Shown here piece after piece: positions 1-8,444 of a stretch of 64,000 nt of DNA. Numbering within the stretch: position 1 is the first letter of the stretch; every line of letters starts with the position of its first letter. Source of the DNA: JAWAFC01 sp038890815. Lineage in GTDB: Archaea > Micrarchaeota > Micrarchaeia > Burarchaeales > JACRGF01. The position numbers were made by a program, and so were the translations under genes. The stretch spans positions 62,001 to 126,000 of the forward strand of contig JAWAFC010000003.1 of NCBI GenBank assembly GCA_038890815.1. The letters run 5' to 3'. A model generated the notes under the pieces. The model was not told where the DNA came from. It made no database searches and worked only from the letters and a program-made list of their open reading frames with translations.

Positions 1-63
1 GCGGGCGTCTCGAGCATCCTCTACGGGCTTTGGAGGACTTATGAGTGCTGCAGGGTGGGTTAG
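1..63 (+). CDS. C-terminal end of an unidentified protein (partial)
   Basis: Frame 1 is open from the window edge to a TAG at 61-63. Its codons are strongly G/C-ending, as in neighbouring genes, which suggests real coding sequence. The stop overlaps the GTG start of the next gene by one base (TAGTG), a typical operon junction. Only 20 residues are visible, so no function can be given. A second short open frame ending at 44 is possible but has weaker codon bias. Confidence 0.45.
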   Translation, partial: AGVSSILYGLWRTYECCRVG

Positions 64-554
64 TGGCGTCGGTTTCCGAAGAGCTCAGGGAAAACGACGT
101 CCTGCTCGTCAAGGTCGCGCCCGAGAACTACGCCGCCTCGCTGGTCAGCGTGCTTGGCCAGCTCGGCAGGGGCGGCAGGACGTGCATTCTCCTTCTCTCC
201 CGTCCCTACTCTGCCATAGCGAAGAAGCTGGGGCGCGGGGGCGACTACTTCTTCATAGCGATAGGGGAAGTTCCGAATGGGCTCGGTGTGGGGGTCGATT
301 CGCCGGGCAACCTGTCCGATCTCGGCATCGCCTTCTCGACCGCGCTCAGGCAGAAGTGCAGCGCAGCGCTGCTCGAGTCGGTCTCGCTGCTGTTCATCCA
401 CGCCGAATACAATTCGGTGATGCGCTTTCTCTTCGACCTGGTGGCGAAGGCGAGGGGAGCCGGCTCGAAAATGGTTTTCCTGCTCAGCCGTGAGGACGAG
501 CACGCAAAGGAGCTGTATCCATTCGTCGACAAGATCATCGCACTGAACGGCTGA
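63..554 (+). CDS. RecA/KaiC-fold-like protein without a Walker A motif
   Basis: About 163 residues. The pattern of alternating hydrophobic strands with small polar turns (LLVKV, CILLLS, VGVDSPGNLSDLGIAFS, LLFIHA, MVFLLSRED) resembles the degenerate RecA/KaiC-like ATPase domains found alone in many archaea. No P-loop GxxGxGKT is present, so ATP hydrolysis is unlikely. The GTG at 63 is chosen because it overlaps the upstream TAG and follows a GGGTGGG ribosome binding site; an upstream GTG at 45 is the alternative. Family placement is by pattern only and the role is unknown. Confidence 0.6.
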   Translation: MASVSEELRENDVLLVKVAPENYAASLVSVLGQLGRGGRTCILLLSRPYSAIAKKLGRGGDYFFIAIGEVPNGLGVGVDSPGNLSDLGIAFSTALRQKCSAALLESVSLLFIHAEYNSVMRFLFDLVAKARGAGSKMVFLLSREDEHAKELYPFVDKIIALNG

Positions 555-555
555 A

Positions 556-993
556 TCAAGGATACTGCGTGGCGGACCGGTTCGTGGCATTGCGCATTGC
601 CTCAAGGATGGCCTGCATCATCTCTGGCGTGAGCCCGGAAAGCCCTGTCAGGTTTCCGAGCGGAAGCCTGGCGATTCCCGGCAACGGCAGGCCTGGCACC
701 CCCGTCATGTTTCCCAGCACGCCGCTCTGCATGAGCAGCGGTAGGAGGGAGGAAAGCCGCGAGGCGTTCGCGCAGGCGTCCGCCGCAGCCTTGGCCTCAC
801 TGAGCTGCGCCTGCAGTGCTGCGTTTTGGCCTGCCAGCGCGGCCTTCTCGCTCTCAAGTTGCGCCACGCGCGCTGACAGCGAGGAGTTCTGCATCTGCAG
901 CCACAGCGCGGCGATGAGCGCGAGGATCGCGACCAGCGCGCTCGCCGTTCCCAGCAGTTTGAACTTTCTTATCTCCTCTTCCGCAGCCGCCAC
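556..993 (-). CDS. Membrane-anchored coiled-coil protein
   Basis: 145 residues, GTG start preceded by a G-rich ribosome binding site. One transmembrane helix lies near residues 13-32. It is followed by a heptad-like coiled coil (about 36-70, rich in Leu/Ala/Glu/Gln) and then a Gly/Pro/Leu-rich region with several N-x-S/T sequons, which suggests an extracellular C-terminus. No known family is recognised. It converges on the gene ending at 554 with a single-base gap. Confidence 0.6.
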   Translation of the reverse strand: MAAAEEEIRKFKLLGTASALVAILALIAALWLQMQNSSLSARVAQLESEKAALAGQNAALQAQLSEAKAAADACANASRLSSLLPLLMQSGVLGNMTGVPGLPLPGIARLPLGNLTGLSGLTPEMMQAILEAMRNATNRSATQYP

Positions 994-1017
994 GCCCCCC
1001 TCTCTTCCTCCCCATTT

Positions 1018-1617
1018 TTATTTCTTTGTGTGAAGGAGCGCGAGGGCCGGCCGTTTTGCTTCCTTCGCAATGGCGTGCGCCGCGAGGGCAAATGCGATGC
1101 TCATCCCGACCGTCACGGGCAGCACGAAGCCTAGCGCCTCGTGCGGAAGAGGGGGGTGCGTGCCCAGGAAGTAGTCGCTGTAATCATGCAACAGGAACCA
1201 GCCTAGCACGGCGGGCAGGAACCAGGGCCTCACGCGGAATAGCCCAGGCAGGAGCAGCAGCGCCTCACCGAAAAGGCCGATGTGCGACACGAACAGCACC
1301 GCATACATCACTGCAGTCTGGGGGGTGAAGTACCACGCCGCGAAAGTGGTGAGGACGAAAACGGTCCAGAAGCCATACTTGAGCGAGCCGGCTAAGGTGA
1401 AAAAAAGCAAAAAGTCTGCAAGCACCCCCCTCATGGTCCTTGCCACTATCATCACGATGGCAAAAAGCAGCGCGTAAAGCGGGCAGTCTGGCACGAAGGG
1501 CCAGAGCCAGAGCGGCGTGGTGGCCAGCTGGTCACCATAGAAATAGACAAAGCCCCAGCCCGCGCCAGCTAGGTTGGCCGCGAACACGAGCCAGAAGAGG
1601 ATTTCACGCCCATTCAC
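1018..1617 (-). CDS. DUF1405 family membrane protein
   Basis: 199 residues with about six transmembrane segments. The run YGDQLATTPLWLWPFVPDC is the hallmark of DUF1405 (Bacillus YpjA-like) proteins, whose function is not established. Its ATG lies four bases after the stop of the copper ATPase gene, so it is probably the last gene of a chaperone-ATPase-DUF1405 operon. A link to metal handling is only suggested by that position. Confidence 0.8.
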   Translation of the reverse strand: MNGREILFWLVFAANLAGAGWGFVYFYGDQLATTPLWLWPFVPDCPLYALLFAIVMIVARTMRGVLADFLLFFTLAGSLKYGFWTVFVLTTFAAWYFTPQTAVMYAVLFVSHIGLFGEALLLLPGLFRVRPWFLPAVLGWFLLHDYSDYFLGTHPPLPHEALGFVLPVTVGMSIAFALAAHAIAKEAKRPALALLHTKK

Positions 1618-1621
1618 TTTA

Positions 1622-4024
1622 TCACTTTCTCTTCTTGAATTTCTCGAAGCACTCGCGCGAGCAGAAGTAGTATGTCGTTCCGCCTCGCTCGAGCTTGAAC
1701 TTCGCCGTAGTCTGGCTCACTTCCATTCCGCACACAGGGTCCTTCGCCATGCCGACACCTCCCTTCTTTTTCTCCTCAAGCACCCGCTCCGCCCTCATGA
1801 GGCTCTTGAGCGGGGGCTTGTAGAACTTCATGAGGTTGGCATTCGCGGCCACGGACACAGAGCTGAGCGCCATGGCCGCGCCCGCAATGACCGGATTGAC
1901 AAGTATCCCAAATGATGGATATAATACCCCCGCCGCGAGCGGCACGCCGACCGCATTGTAGATGAAAGCCCAGAAGAGGTTTTCCTTTATCTTGCGCATG
2001 GCGTACCTGCTGAGGTGGATGGCCGTCACGACATCGCGCAGGTCGTCCTTGATCAGCACGACATCGCCCGTCTCTATGGCCACGTCAGTGCCGCTTCCTA
2101 TGGCTATGCCGACGTCGCTCTGGGCCAGCGCGGGCGCATCGTTTATTCCATCGCCAACCATCGCCACGACTTTTCCCTCAGCTTGCAGCTTCCTGATTTC
2201 CTTCGCCTTTTCCTCCGGCAACACCTCAGCGAGCACCCTATCAATGCCAACGAGCCTGCCTATGGCATTCGCCGTGCGCGCGTTGTCGCCCGTTATCATG
2301 GCCACCCCAAGGCCCATGCGATGCAGCTCCGCCACTGCCTCGTGGCTGAATTCCTTGAGCGTGTCAGCCACCGCAATCACACCTGCAACCCGCCTCCCAA
2401 CCGCGACAACCACAGCAGTCTTTCCCTCGCTCTCAAGCGCCCGCAGCGTCATCTCGATTTCTTCGGTGCGTATCCCGCCTTTCTCCATTAGCCTCCTGTT
2501 TCCAACCAGAATCGTTTTGCCCCCAACGCTGGCCATCACGCCATGTCCCGGCATTGCCTTGAACCCACTGGCCCGCGGCACGCGCAGCCGCCTCTCCGCG
2601 GCCTCCCTCACGATGGCCTCCCCGAGCGGGTGCTCCGAGCCCTTTTCCGCCGCTGCTGCGAGCGCCAGAAGACGCTCCGCCGGCATGCCGAGCGGCACCA
2701 CGTCCGTCACGCTCGGCTCCCCCTTGGTCAGCGTCCCGGTCTTGTCGAAAACAACAGTATCTATCTTTTGCATGGTCTGGATCGCCTTTGCGCTCTTGAA
2801 CAATATCCCATTTTCGGCGCCGAGGCCCGTGCTCACCATGATGGCCGTTGGCGTGGCGAGCCCGAGCGCGCACGGGCAGGCGATGATGAGCACAGTGATG
2901 AAAATCGTCAGGGCAAAGATGAAAGTGGCGCCGGCAATGAGATACCACCAGAGAAAGGCGATGACCGCAATACCCACAACGAGGGGCACAAAGTAAGCGC
3001 TAACCCTGTCCACGAGCTCCTGGATGGGCGCCTTCGAGCCCTGCGCCTCCTCCACCAGGCGTATTATCTGGGCGAGCATGGTGTCCCGACCAACTCTCGT
3101 GGCACGGAACTTGAAAGTGCCGTGCTTGTTTATCGTCGCCCCTATGACAGTGCTCCCGACCCTCTTCATGACCGGGATGGGCTCTCCGGTAATCATCTTC
3201 TCATCCACGGCAGACTCGCCCTCGATGACAACGCCGTCAACAGGAATCTTCTCACCAGGCCTGATGAGCACGATGTCGCCCACAACCACTTCAGCGATGG
3301 GCACCTCGACCTCCCTCCCCCCTCTTATCACCCTCGCGGTCTTTGGCTGCAGGCCTATGAGCTTCTTTATGGCCTCGCTCGTCCTCCCTTTGGCAACCGC
3401 CTCAAGCCACTTTCCGAGAAGAATGAAGCACAGGATGATGCCGGCCACCTCGTAATACACCTCGCCGGGAAGAAGGCCGAAGGTTATCCCGACGCTGTAA
3501 GCGTACGCCGCGCCCACGCCAATCGCCACGAGGCTGTCCATGTTCGGCGTGCGGTTGTATATGACAGCGCGGAAGCCGCGGGCGAATATGTCGCGCGTGG
3601 CGAGGATGACCGGCGTCGCGAGGAAGAAGCCGATGAGGTGAGCGTTTTCCAGAACATTTTCCGGAAGCGGAATAAGGCCGTAGGCCGCCAGAAACAGCGC
3701 GAGCAGGGGAACGCTGAAGAACAGCGTGAAGAGAAACCTGTTCCTGTAATCGGCTATCTCCCTCTCCTGCGCTTCCCTCAGTCTGTCCACGCCAGCCTCC
3801 TCGACCCACCTCTCGGCGTCATAGCCGGCATTCACTATGGCACGCTTGAAGTCTTCAAAGGAAACCAGGGCGGGATCGTAATCAACGTCAGCCCGCTCTA
3901 TCGAAAAATTGATTTTTATCCCGCGCACGCCCGGCAGCTTCCTGAGCGCGCGCTCGATGATTCCGGCGCAGTGCAGGGAGTTCATGCCGATGACACGGAG
4001 GGAAATGCGTTGCGTTGCGGCCAA
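1622..4024 (-). CDS. copA: Copper-transporting P1B-type ATPase with C-terminal YHS domain
   Basis: 800 residues. It exports or delivers monovalent copper (possibly silver) across the membrane using ATP. Order: one N-terminal HMA domain (about 5-72), six-plus TM helices, actuator domain (TGEP), the CPC metal site in TM6 (about residue 382), the phosphorylation motif DKTGTLT (about 427), the SEHP nucleotide motif, the hinge GDGINDAP, and a C-terminal YHS/TRASH-like domain with DPVCGME and FCSREC cysteines. The HMA motif reads GMNSLHC, so the first Cys of CxxC is Ser16 and that domain probably binds metal poorly or not at all. Start is TTG with GGTGAG overlapping the stop of the upstream chaperone gene. 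Confidence 0.95.
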   Translation of the reverse strand: MAATQRISLRVIGMNSLHCAGIIERALRKLPGVRGIKINFSIERADVDYDPALVSFEDFKRAIVNAGYDAERWVEEAGVDRLREAQEREIADYRNRFLFTLFFSVPLLALFLAAYGLIPLPENVLENAHLIGFFLATPVILATRDIFARGFRAVIYNRTPNMDSLVAIGVGAAYAYSVGITFGLLPGEVYYEVAGIILCFILLGKWLEAVAKGRTSEAIKKLIGLQPKTARVIRGGREVEVPIAEVVVGDIVLIRPGEKIPVDGVVIEGESAVDEKMITGEPIPVMKRVGSTVIGATINKHGTFKFRATRVGRDTMLAQIIRLVEEAQGSKAPIQELVDRVSAYFVPLVVGIAVIAFLWWYLIAGATFIFALTIFITVLIIACPCALGLATPTAIMVSTGLGAENGILFKSAKAIQTMQKIDTVVFDKTGTLTKGEPSVTDVVPLGMPAERLLALAAAAEKGSEHPLGEAIVREAAERRLRVPRASGFKAMPGHGVMASVGGKTILVGNRRLMEKGGIRTEEIEMTLRALESEGKTAVVVAVGRRVAGVIAVADTLKEFSHEAVAELHRMGLGVAMITGDNARTANAIGRLVGIDRVLAEVLPEEKAKEIRKLQAEGKVVAMVGDGINDAPALAQSDVGIAIGSGTDVAIETGDVVLIKDDLRDVVTAIHLSRYAMRKIKENLFWAFIYNAVGVPLAAGVLYPSFGILVNPVIAGAAMALSSVSVAANANLMKFYKPPLKSLMRAERVLEEKKKGGVGMAKDPVCGMEVSQTTAKFKLERGGTTYYFCSRECFEKFKKRK

Positions 4025-4028
4025 CCAC

Positions 4029-4253
4029 TCACCAGCGCACGGCGTAGCCGAGCTCGCGTATTCTCGCCATTATCGCCTGCGGGTTAGTCTTCTTCGGATC
4101 GAACTCCACGACCGCCTTGTTCGTCACGTAATTCACGCTCGCCGACGCCACGCCCTCCATCTCCTTCAGGAACTCCTCTATCTGCACGCTGCATTCGGCA
4201 CAGTCCATCCCCTGGATGAAGAGAGTCAGTTTGGCTGTTTCGGCCTTTGCCAC
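4029..4253 (-). CDS. copZ: CopZ-like copper chaperone (HMA domain)
   Basis: 74 residues forming a single heavy-metal-associated domain with an intact GMDCAEC motif (Cys18 and Cys21). It should bind Cu(I) in the cytosol and pass it to the ATPase encoded next; the ATPase's own HMA domain has lost one cysteine, which makes this protein the likely main donor. The GTG at 4253 is preferred because GAGGTG lies four bases upstream; an in-frame TTG four codons earlier overlaps that ribosome binding site. Confidence 0.88.
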   Translation of the reverse strand: MAKAETAKLTLFIQGMDCAECSVQIEEFLKEMEGVASASVNYVTNKAVVEFDPKKTNPQAIMARIRELGYAVRW

Positions 4254-4292
4254 GGCGCACCTCAATAATTCATTTTTTCTGCGAGCTCAGCC

Positions 4293-4306
4293 TATTTAAA
4301 TATAAA
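4293..4306. promoter_or_regulatory. Divergent TATA region for hydrogenase and copper genes
   Basis: The AT-rich block TATTTAAATATAAA contains TTTAAATA at 4295-4302. Its centre lies about 24 nt before the ATG at 4322, giving a leaderless hydrogenase mRNA. On the other strand the same block sits about 45 nt before the chaperone start, leaving room for its ribosome binding site. Confidence 0.6.
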
Positions 4307-4321
4307 ATCAGTAAGCAGGCC

Positions 4322-4798
4322 ATGCCGAAGCTGCGCGTCGGTCTGTTCTCGTTCACCGGCGATGAGGGCTGCATGATCGTCATCCTGGAGAAGATAAGCG
4401 ACAAGTTCGCCGAGTGGCGGGACAAGATGGACATCGTAGCCTGGCGCATCCTCAAGCCAGAAGGCGAGCTGCCCGACATGGACGTGGCGTTCGTCGAGGG
4501 CGCCATAGCCAATGAGAGGGAGCTTGCGCGCATAAAGGCCATCAGACAGAAGGCCAAGCGCATCGTCGCTGTGGGCTCGTGCGCCATAACGGGCGCGCCC
4601 TCAAACCACCGCAACTTCTTCGACCCAGAGAGGCTTGCCGAGATAAAGAACATCCTCGAGCGGTTCGGCCACCTCGACAAGGTGCATGCCATCGGCGACT
4701 TCGTGCGGGTCGATGCCCAGGTTCCAGGCTGCCCTGTGGATGAGGATAAGTTCGCCCAGCTCATGGAATCCTATTTCAAGGAATTTGGGGTGGGCTGA
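4322..4798 (+). CDS. [NiFe] hydrogenase small subunit, short form
   Basis: 158 residues, the length of only the flavodoxin-like domain that holds the proximal cluster; there is no room for medial and distal clusters as in ~300-residue MvhG-type subunits. Cluster ligands expected in this family: the N-terminal CxxC is FTGDEGC here (Asp14, Cys17), then VGSC (Cys87) and PGCP (Cys137). One Cys is therefore replaced by Asp, which may still ligate a [4Fe-4S] cluster, as Asp does in some ferredoxins. The stop overlaps the start of the large subunit by one base. The redox partner cannot be seen. Confidence 0.85.
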   Translation: MPKLRVGLFSFTGDEGCMIVILEKISDKFAEWRDKMDIVAWRILKPEGELPDMDVAFVEGAIANERELARIKAIRQKAKRIVAVGSCAITGAPSNHRNFFDPERLAEIKNILERFGHLDKVHAIGDFVRVDAQVPGCPVDEDKFAQLMESYFKEFGVG

Positions 4799-6090
4799 TG
4801 CACGAGGATGACTTTGACATATCTTTTGAGAGCATATCGAAGATAGAGGGGCACGCGGGCCTCGACATCAAGGTGAGGCATGGGCGCGTTGAGGACGTTC
4901 GCCTGAGGATAAGCGAGAACAAGAGATTCTACACCCAGGCCATCCGTGGCAAGCCGTTCCACAACATCCCCCAGCTCGTCTCGAGGATATGCGGCACTTG
5001 CTCGATAGCCCATCTCACCTGCTGCACGCACGCAGTGGAGAACGCGCTCGGCATTGAGCGCAGCGAGCAGACGATGGCGCTGCGCAAGCTCGCTATGTAC
5101 GGCGCGAACATCCGTGACCACGCCATGCACCTATTTTTCTTTGTGCTGCCCGACATTGTCGGAAAGCCTAGCGTGCTGGACTTCAGCGGGGAGAAGGAGG
5201 AGGCCTACCTGCGCAAGGCATTCAGGATAAAAGGCGTGGGCAACCGCATGAGCAAGCTCATCGCGGGCAGGGCCGTGCATGCCATGACGCTGCAGCTCGG
5301 TGGATTCTCAAGAGTCCCGACAAAGGAAGAGGCGAAGGCGCTCGTCAGCGAGCTGCGGGACATCCGCGATGACGCGCTGAGCTTTCTCGAGCTCTTTGCA
5401 AGCTGCCCGCCCATATTCTTTGAGAGGACGACAAACTTTGTGTGCACGAGGGCGGAAGACTTCAGCTATGCCGGGGTGGAGATCGTCACCTCGCTGGGCA
5501 CGTGCATTCCGGAAGAGAACTACTTCGACCATCTCTACCGCGTGGTCATTCCCTATTCGCAGGCCACGGGCTTCGAGTTCGAGGGGCGCGACTACATGGT
5601 GGGCGCACTTGCCAGGATGAACCTGAACAGGCACGCGCTGCACCGTGACACGAAGCGCGACTGCGCCGAGTGGTTGAAGGCATTTCCTTCCAAAAACGTC
5701 TGCTACAACAACCTCGCTCAGGCCATCGAGATAGTGCATGCCATCGACCACAGCATAGAGCTGCTGGAGACGATGGAGTTCAAGCCAGAGCCGCTACCGA
5801 GCATAGAAGCGCGCGAGGGCGTGGGCACCGATGCCATCGAGGCCCCGCGCGGCACGCTATTCTATTCCCTGAAAATAGGCGCTGATGGCAAAATAAAGGA
5901 TGGCACACTCGTCATCCCAACGCAGCAGAATCAGGTTTGCATGGCGCTCGATATAAAAAAGCTCGTGGAGGACAATCTGGCCGCAGGCCGCAGCAAAGCC
6001 GAGATAGAGCGCATGGCCGAAATCCTCATCCGCGCCTATGACCCCTGCATGTCGTGCGCCTCGCACTTCCTGAAAGTAAGGTGGCTCTGA
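4798..6090 (+). CDS. [NiFe] hydrogenase large subunit, group 3-like
   Basis: 430 residues carrying the active site for reversible H2 activation. Both ligand motifs are intact: SRICGTCSIAH (Cys65 and Cys68) and DPCMSCASH (Cys417 and Cys420). After His423 only seven residues remain, a short C-terminal peptide that a maturation protease would remove after nickel insertion. Size and motifs resemble cytosolic group 3 enzymes (MvhA/sulfhydrogenase alpha). No diaphorase, F420 or ferredoxin subunit gene is adjacent, so the electron partner must be encoded elsewhere or the enzyme works as a heterodimer. Confidence 0.92.
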   Translation: MHEDDFDISFESISKIEGHAGLDIKVRHGRVEDVRLRISENKRFYTQAIRGKPFHNIPQLVSRICGTCSIAHLTCCTHAVENALGIERSEQTMALRKLAMYGANIRDHAMHLFFFVLPDIVGKPSVLDFSGEKEEAYLRKAFRIKGVGNRMSKLIAGRAVHAMTLQLGGFSRVPTKEEAKALVSELRDIRDDALSFLELFASCPPIFFERTTNFVCTRAEDFSYAGVEIVTSLGTCIPEENYFDHLYRVVIPYSQATGFEFEGRDYMVGALARMNLNRHALHRDTKRDCAEWLKAFPSKNVCYNNLAQAIEIVHAIDHSIELLETMEFKPEPLPSIEAREGVGTDAIEAPRGTLFYSLKIGADGKIKDGTLVIPTQQNQVCMALDIKKLVEDNLAAGRSKAEIERMAEILIRAYDPCMSCASHFLKVRWL

Positions 6091-6448
6091 TGAGCGAGGC
6101 GAGCTCCTCTGCCGCGCGCCATCTTGGATAGCCGGCGGGCACTCCGAAAATGAGCACGCGCTCCAGCATCCCCATCTTTTTCAACAGCTTGAGGCGCATG
6201 CCGAGGTCAAAATCGTGCAGGGAATAGATTTTTTTTGTGAGGAGAGGGGCGATTCCCCTCACCACGCACGGCCTCTTTATTCCCTCAATTGTGTCGATGA
6301 TGTACAACTGTCTGCCATAGCTCTCCAGGTCCTCGACATCCAGCTCCTCGAATTCGATTTCGGGAAGCTTTTTGCGGAGCTCGGGCAGGATGCTGATGGG
6401 CAGCGCGTCGCGCGCAACAAGCGGGTTTCCTGCCGCAAGTATTTTCAC
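6026..6448 (-). CDS. Hydrogenase maturation protease (M52, HycI-like)
   Basis: 140 residues. The family features are visible: N-terminal AAGNPLVARD with the nickel-sensing acidic residue, IIDTIEG (second acidic residue) and SLHDFDLG (His). The family cleaves the C-terminal peptide of the hydrogenase large subunit once nickel is in place. It is convergent with the large-subunit gene and overlaps its last 65 bases, so the protein has an odd basic tail (about 18 residues) read from antisense of the hydrogenase C-terminus. GTG start; TATA-like CTTTTATTA lies about 28 nt upstream. Confidence 0.75.
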   Translation of the reverse strand: MKILAAGNPLVARDALPISILPELRKKLPEIEFEELDVEDLESYGRQLYIIDTIEGIKRPCVVRGIAPLLTKKIYSLHDFDLGMRLKLLKKMGMLERVLIFGVPAGYPRWRAAEELASLIRATLLSGSARRTTCRGHRRG

Positions 6449-6533
6449 AGCACATTTTGCAATCCCCCATGGTAATAAAAGTTTTGGCGGCGCCGGCGCT
6501 TGCAGAACGCTTCGGCAGCTGTCGAGCGCGAGT

Positions 6534-6542
6534 AAATTTAAT
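6534..6542 (+). promoter_or_regulatory. TATA box of pyruvate kinase gene
   Basis: AAATTTAAT is centred about 28 nt before the GTG start at 6566, consistent with a leaderless or very short-leader transcript. Confidence 0.55.
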
Positions 6543-6565
6543 GTTTTGGAGATTCATGTTATGTT

Positions 6566-7963
6566 GTGAAGAAGACAAAAATAATTGCAACGGTCGGACC
6601 TGCCTGCAGCTCACAGGCCGTGCTCGCCAAGATGCATAGGGCTGGCATGAACGCCGTGCGCATCAATGTGGCGCATGGCACTTTTGAGGAATACGATGCC
6701 TATCTCGAGGCCGTGCGCGCGGTCGGCGAAATCCCCATAATCGTTGACATCAAGGGGCCCGAGGTAAGGGTGCGGTGTTCCAAGCCGCTTGCATTCAAGG
6801 CCGGCGAGTTCTTTGAGGCTGGCTTCGCTCCACACCACGACCCCTATTTCACTTACAACTTCTTACGGGACGTCAAGGTGGGGGACCGCGTGCTGTTCAA
6901 CAACGGTCTATTCGAAACACAAATTCTTGAGAAGAAGCACGATAGCGTCGTTCTGCTGGCAAACGTAGATGGGATCATTGAGGACAGAAAAGGGGTGAAC
7001 ATCCCGGGCGCAAGGTTGAAACCCCCGGAGCTGTCGCCAAAGGATAGGAAGGCCATCGAGTGGGCAAGGAAGAATGAGGTCGAGTTCATAGCGCTGTCAT
7101 TCACGAGGAGTGCTGATGATGTGAGGCGACTGCGCAGCCTGCTCAAGTACAATGCCGCCATACTGGCGAAGATAGAAAACCAGGAAGGGGTCAGCAACAT
7201 GGATGACATCATCAGAGCGGCAGACGGCGTCATCGTGGCGAGAGGGGATCTGGGGGTTGAACTGCCGCATGCCAAGATCCCGATGATCCAGAAGCGGATA
7301 CTCCAGCGGTGCAATGAGCATGCCAAACTAGCCATAACGGCCACACAGATGCTCGAGAGCATGATAACCAATCCAACTCCTACGAGAGCCGAGACGAGCG
7401 ATGTGGCTAACGCGATTTTCGATGGGAGCGATGCGCTCATGCTGTCTGGCGAGACTGCCGTGGGCAGATATCCGGTCAAGGCCGTAGAGGCCATAGCCGC
7501 CATTGCCAGAGAGGTCGAGCCTTTCGTGCTGCCCACAGCCAAACCAGGTGTTGGAGGCGGCCTGGCGCGTGCGGTGAGCACAGCGGCCTCTCACATTCTA
7601 TCGGACATTGCCATAACAAAGGTCGTGTGCATAACGCGCACAGGATACAGCGCGCGTGCGGTCAGCGCGTTTAAGCCAAAGCAGGAAATCTTGGCAGTCA
7701 CCACAGAGCCGCTTGTCAAGAGACAGCTTGAGCTTTCATACGGCGTGACACCCTTCCACTGCCCCGAGCTCATCAGCGGCGACAGAATAATCACTGCAGC
7801 GAAGTTCCTGCTCGACAAGGAGGTGCTGTTGCCATCAGACCGCGTCGTGTTCATTGCCGCCTTTCACACGCTCAGGATGCACGAGAGCAATCTCATTGAG
7901 GTGCACGACATCGCCGAACTCAAGGACTTCTTCTCGCACAGGGAAGTCGTGCAGAACCTCTAG
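6566..7963 (+). CDS. pyk: Pyruvate kinase
   Basis: 465 residues. Converts phosphoenolpyruvate and ADP to pyruvate and ATP, the last step of glycolysis. N-terminal TKIIATVGPA, the catalytic stretch DIKGPEVRVR, the ARGDLGVEL loop and the ITATQMLESM signature are all present, followed by the small C-terminal domain starting near residue 345. Length is normal for the family. A GTG start is used. It ends four bases into the convergent GNAT gene. Confidence 0.95.
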   Translation: MKKTKIIATVGPACSSQAVLAKMHRAGMNAVRINVAHGTFEEYDAYLEAVRAVGEIPIIVDIKGPEVRVRCSKPLAFKAGEFFEAGFAPHHDPYFTYNFLRDVKVGDRVLFNNGLFETQILEKKHDSVVLLANVDGIIEDRKGVNIPGARLKPPELSPKDRKAIEWARKNEVEFIALSFTRSADDVRRLRSLLKYNAAILAKIENQEGVSNMDDIIRAADGVIVARGDLGVELPHAKIPMIQKRILQRCNEHAKLAITATQMLESMITNPTPTRAETSDVANAIFDGSDALMLSGETAVGRYPVKAVEAIAAIAREVEPFVLPTAKPGVGGGLARAVSTAASHILSDIAITKVVCITRTGYSARAVSAFKPKQEILAVTTEPLVKRQLELSYGVTPFHCPELISGDRIITAAKFLLDKEVLLPSDRVVFIAAFHTLRMHESNLIEVHDIAELKDFFSHREVVQNL

Positions 7964-8406
7964 GTTGCCAGGCAGCGCTCGAGCAGCACGGTGCCTTTTC
8001 TTTCCCCGACCATCACAAAGCCGTGCGCCTGGTAAAATGAGAGCGCGCGTATGTTGGTTGCCTTGGCAACGAGCCTGAGTTTTGTGAGCCCCTGCAAGAG
8101 GGCTTCGGCGGCCGCACGCTCCAGCAGAACACCACCCAGCCCGAGGCCCTCAAAGGCAGGCGTCACGCCGATGCCTTTGATGAACGCGCTCCGCCTACCA
8201 ATGCGTACATCGACAAAGCCAACAACGCGCCTTCCTGCCCTGGCCACAAACACCAGCCTATCTCTTTCCACGAGAGCTTGCTCGCTGATGCATGCCTTTC
8301 CAAAGAGCGTGCGGATGAGTGCCAGCACGCTCGCTGCCTCCCCCCTCCTCATCCTGCCGATAGAAAGCGAAAGAGCCCTGCCGGCGTGCAGCGGGAAGAA
8401 TTTCAT
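7960..8406 (-). CDS. GNAT family N-acetyltransferase
   Basis: 148 residues. The GNAT core is visible: VGFVDVRIG strand, IKGIGVTPAFEGLGLGGVLLE (the acetyl-CoA pyrophosphate loop, here with G-L-G-L-G-G) and the C-terminal NIRALSFYQAHGFVMVG. Substrate unknown. The ATG at 8406 is favoured over the one at 8415 because TTTTAATAT on the minus strand (8429-8437) lies about 27 nt upstream. Convergent with pyk with a four-base overlap. Confidence 0.8.
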   Translation of the reverse strand: MKFFPLHAGRALSLSIGRMRRGEAASVLALIRTLFGKACISEQALVERDRLVFVARAGRRVVGFVDVRIGRRSAFIKGIGVTPAFEGLGLGGVLLERAAAEALLQGLTKLRLVAKATNIRALSFYQAHGFVMVGERKGTVLLERCLAT

Positions 8407-8444
8407 GAAATGCATTGATAGCGAAGAAATATTAAAACGGCAGG

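Noticed and set aside
2543..4087. Plus-strand frame of 514 codons
   Set aside because: Antisense to the copper ATPase, whose motifs are all in frame on the minus strand.
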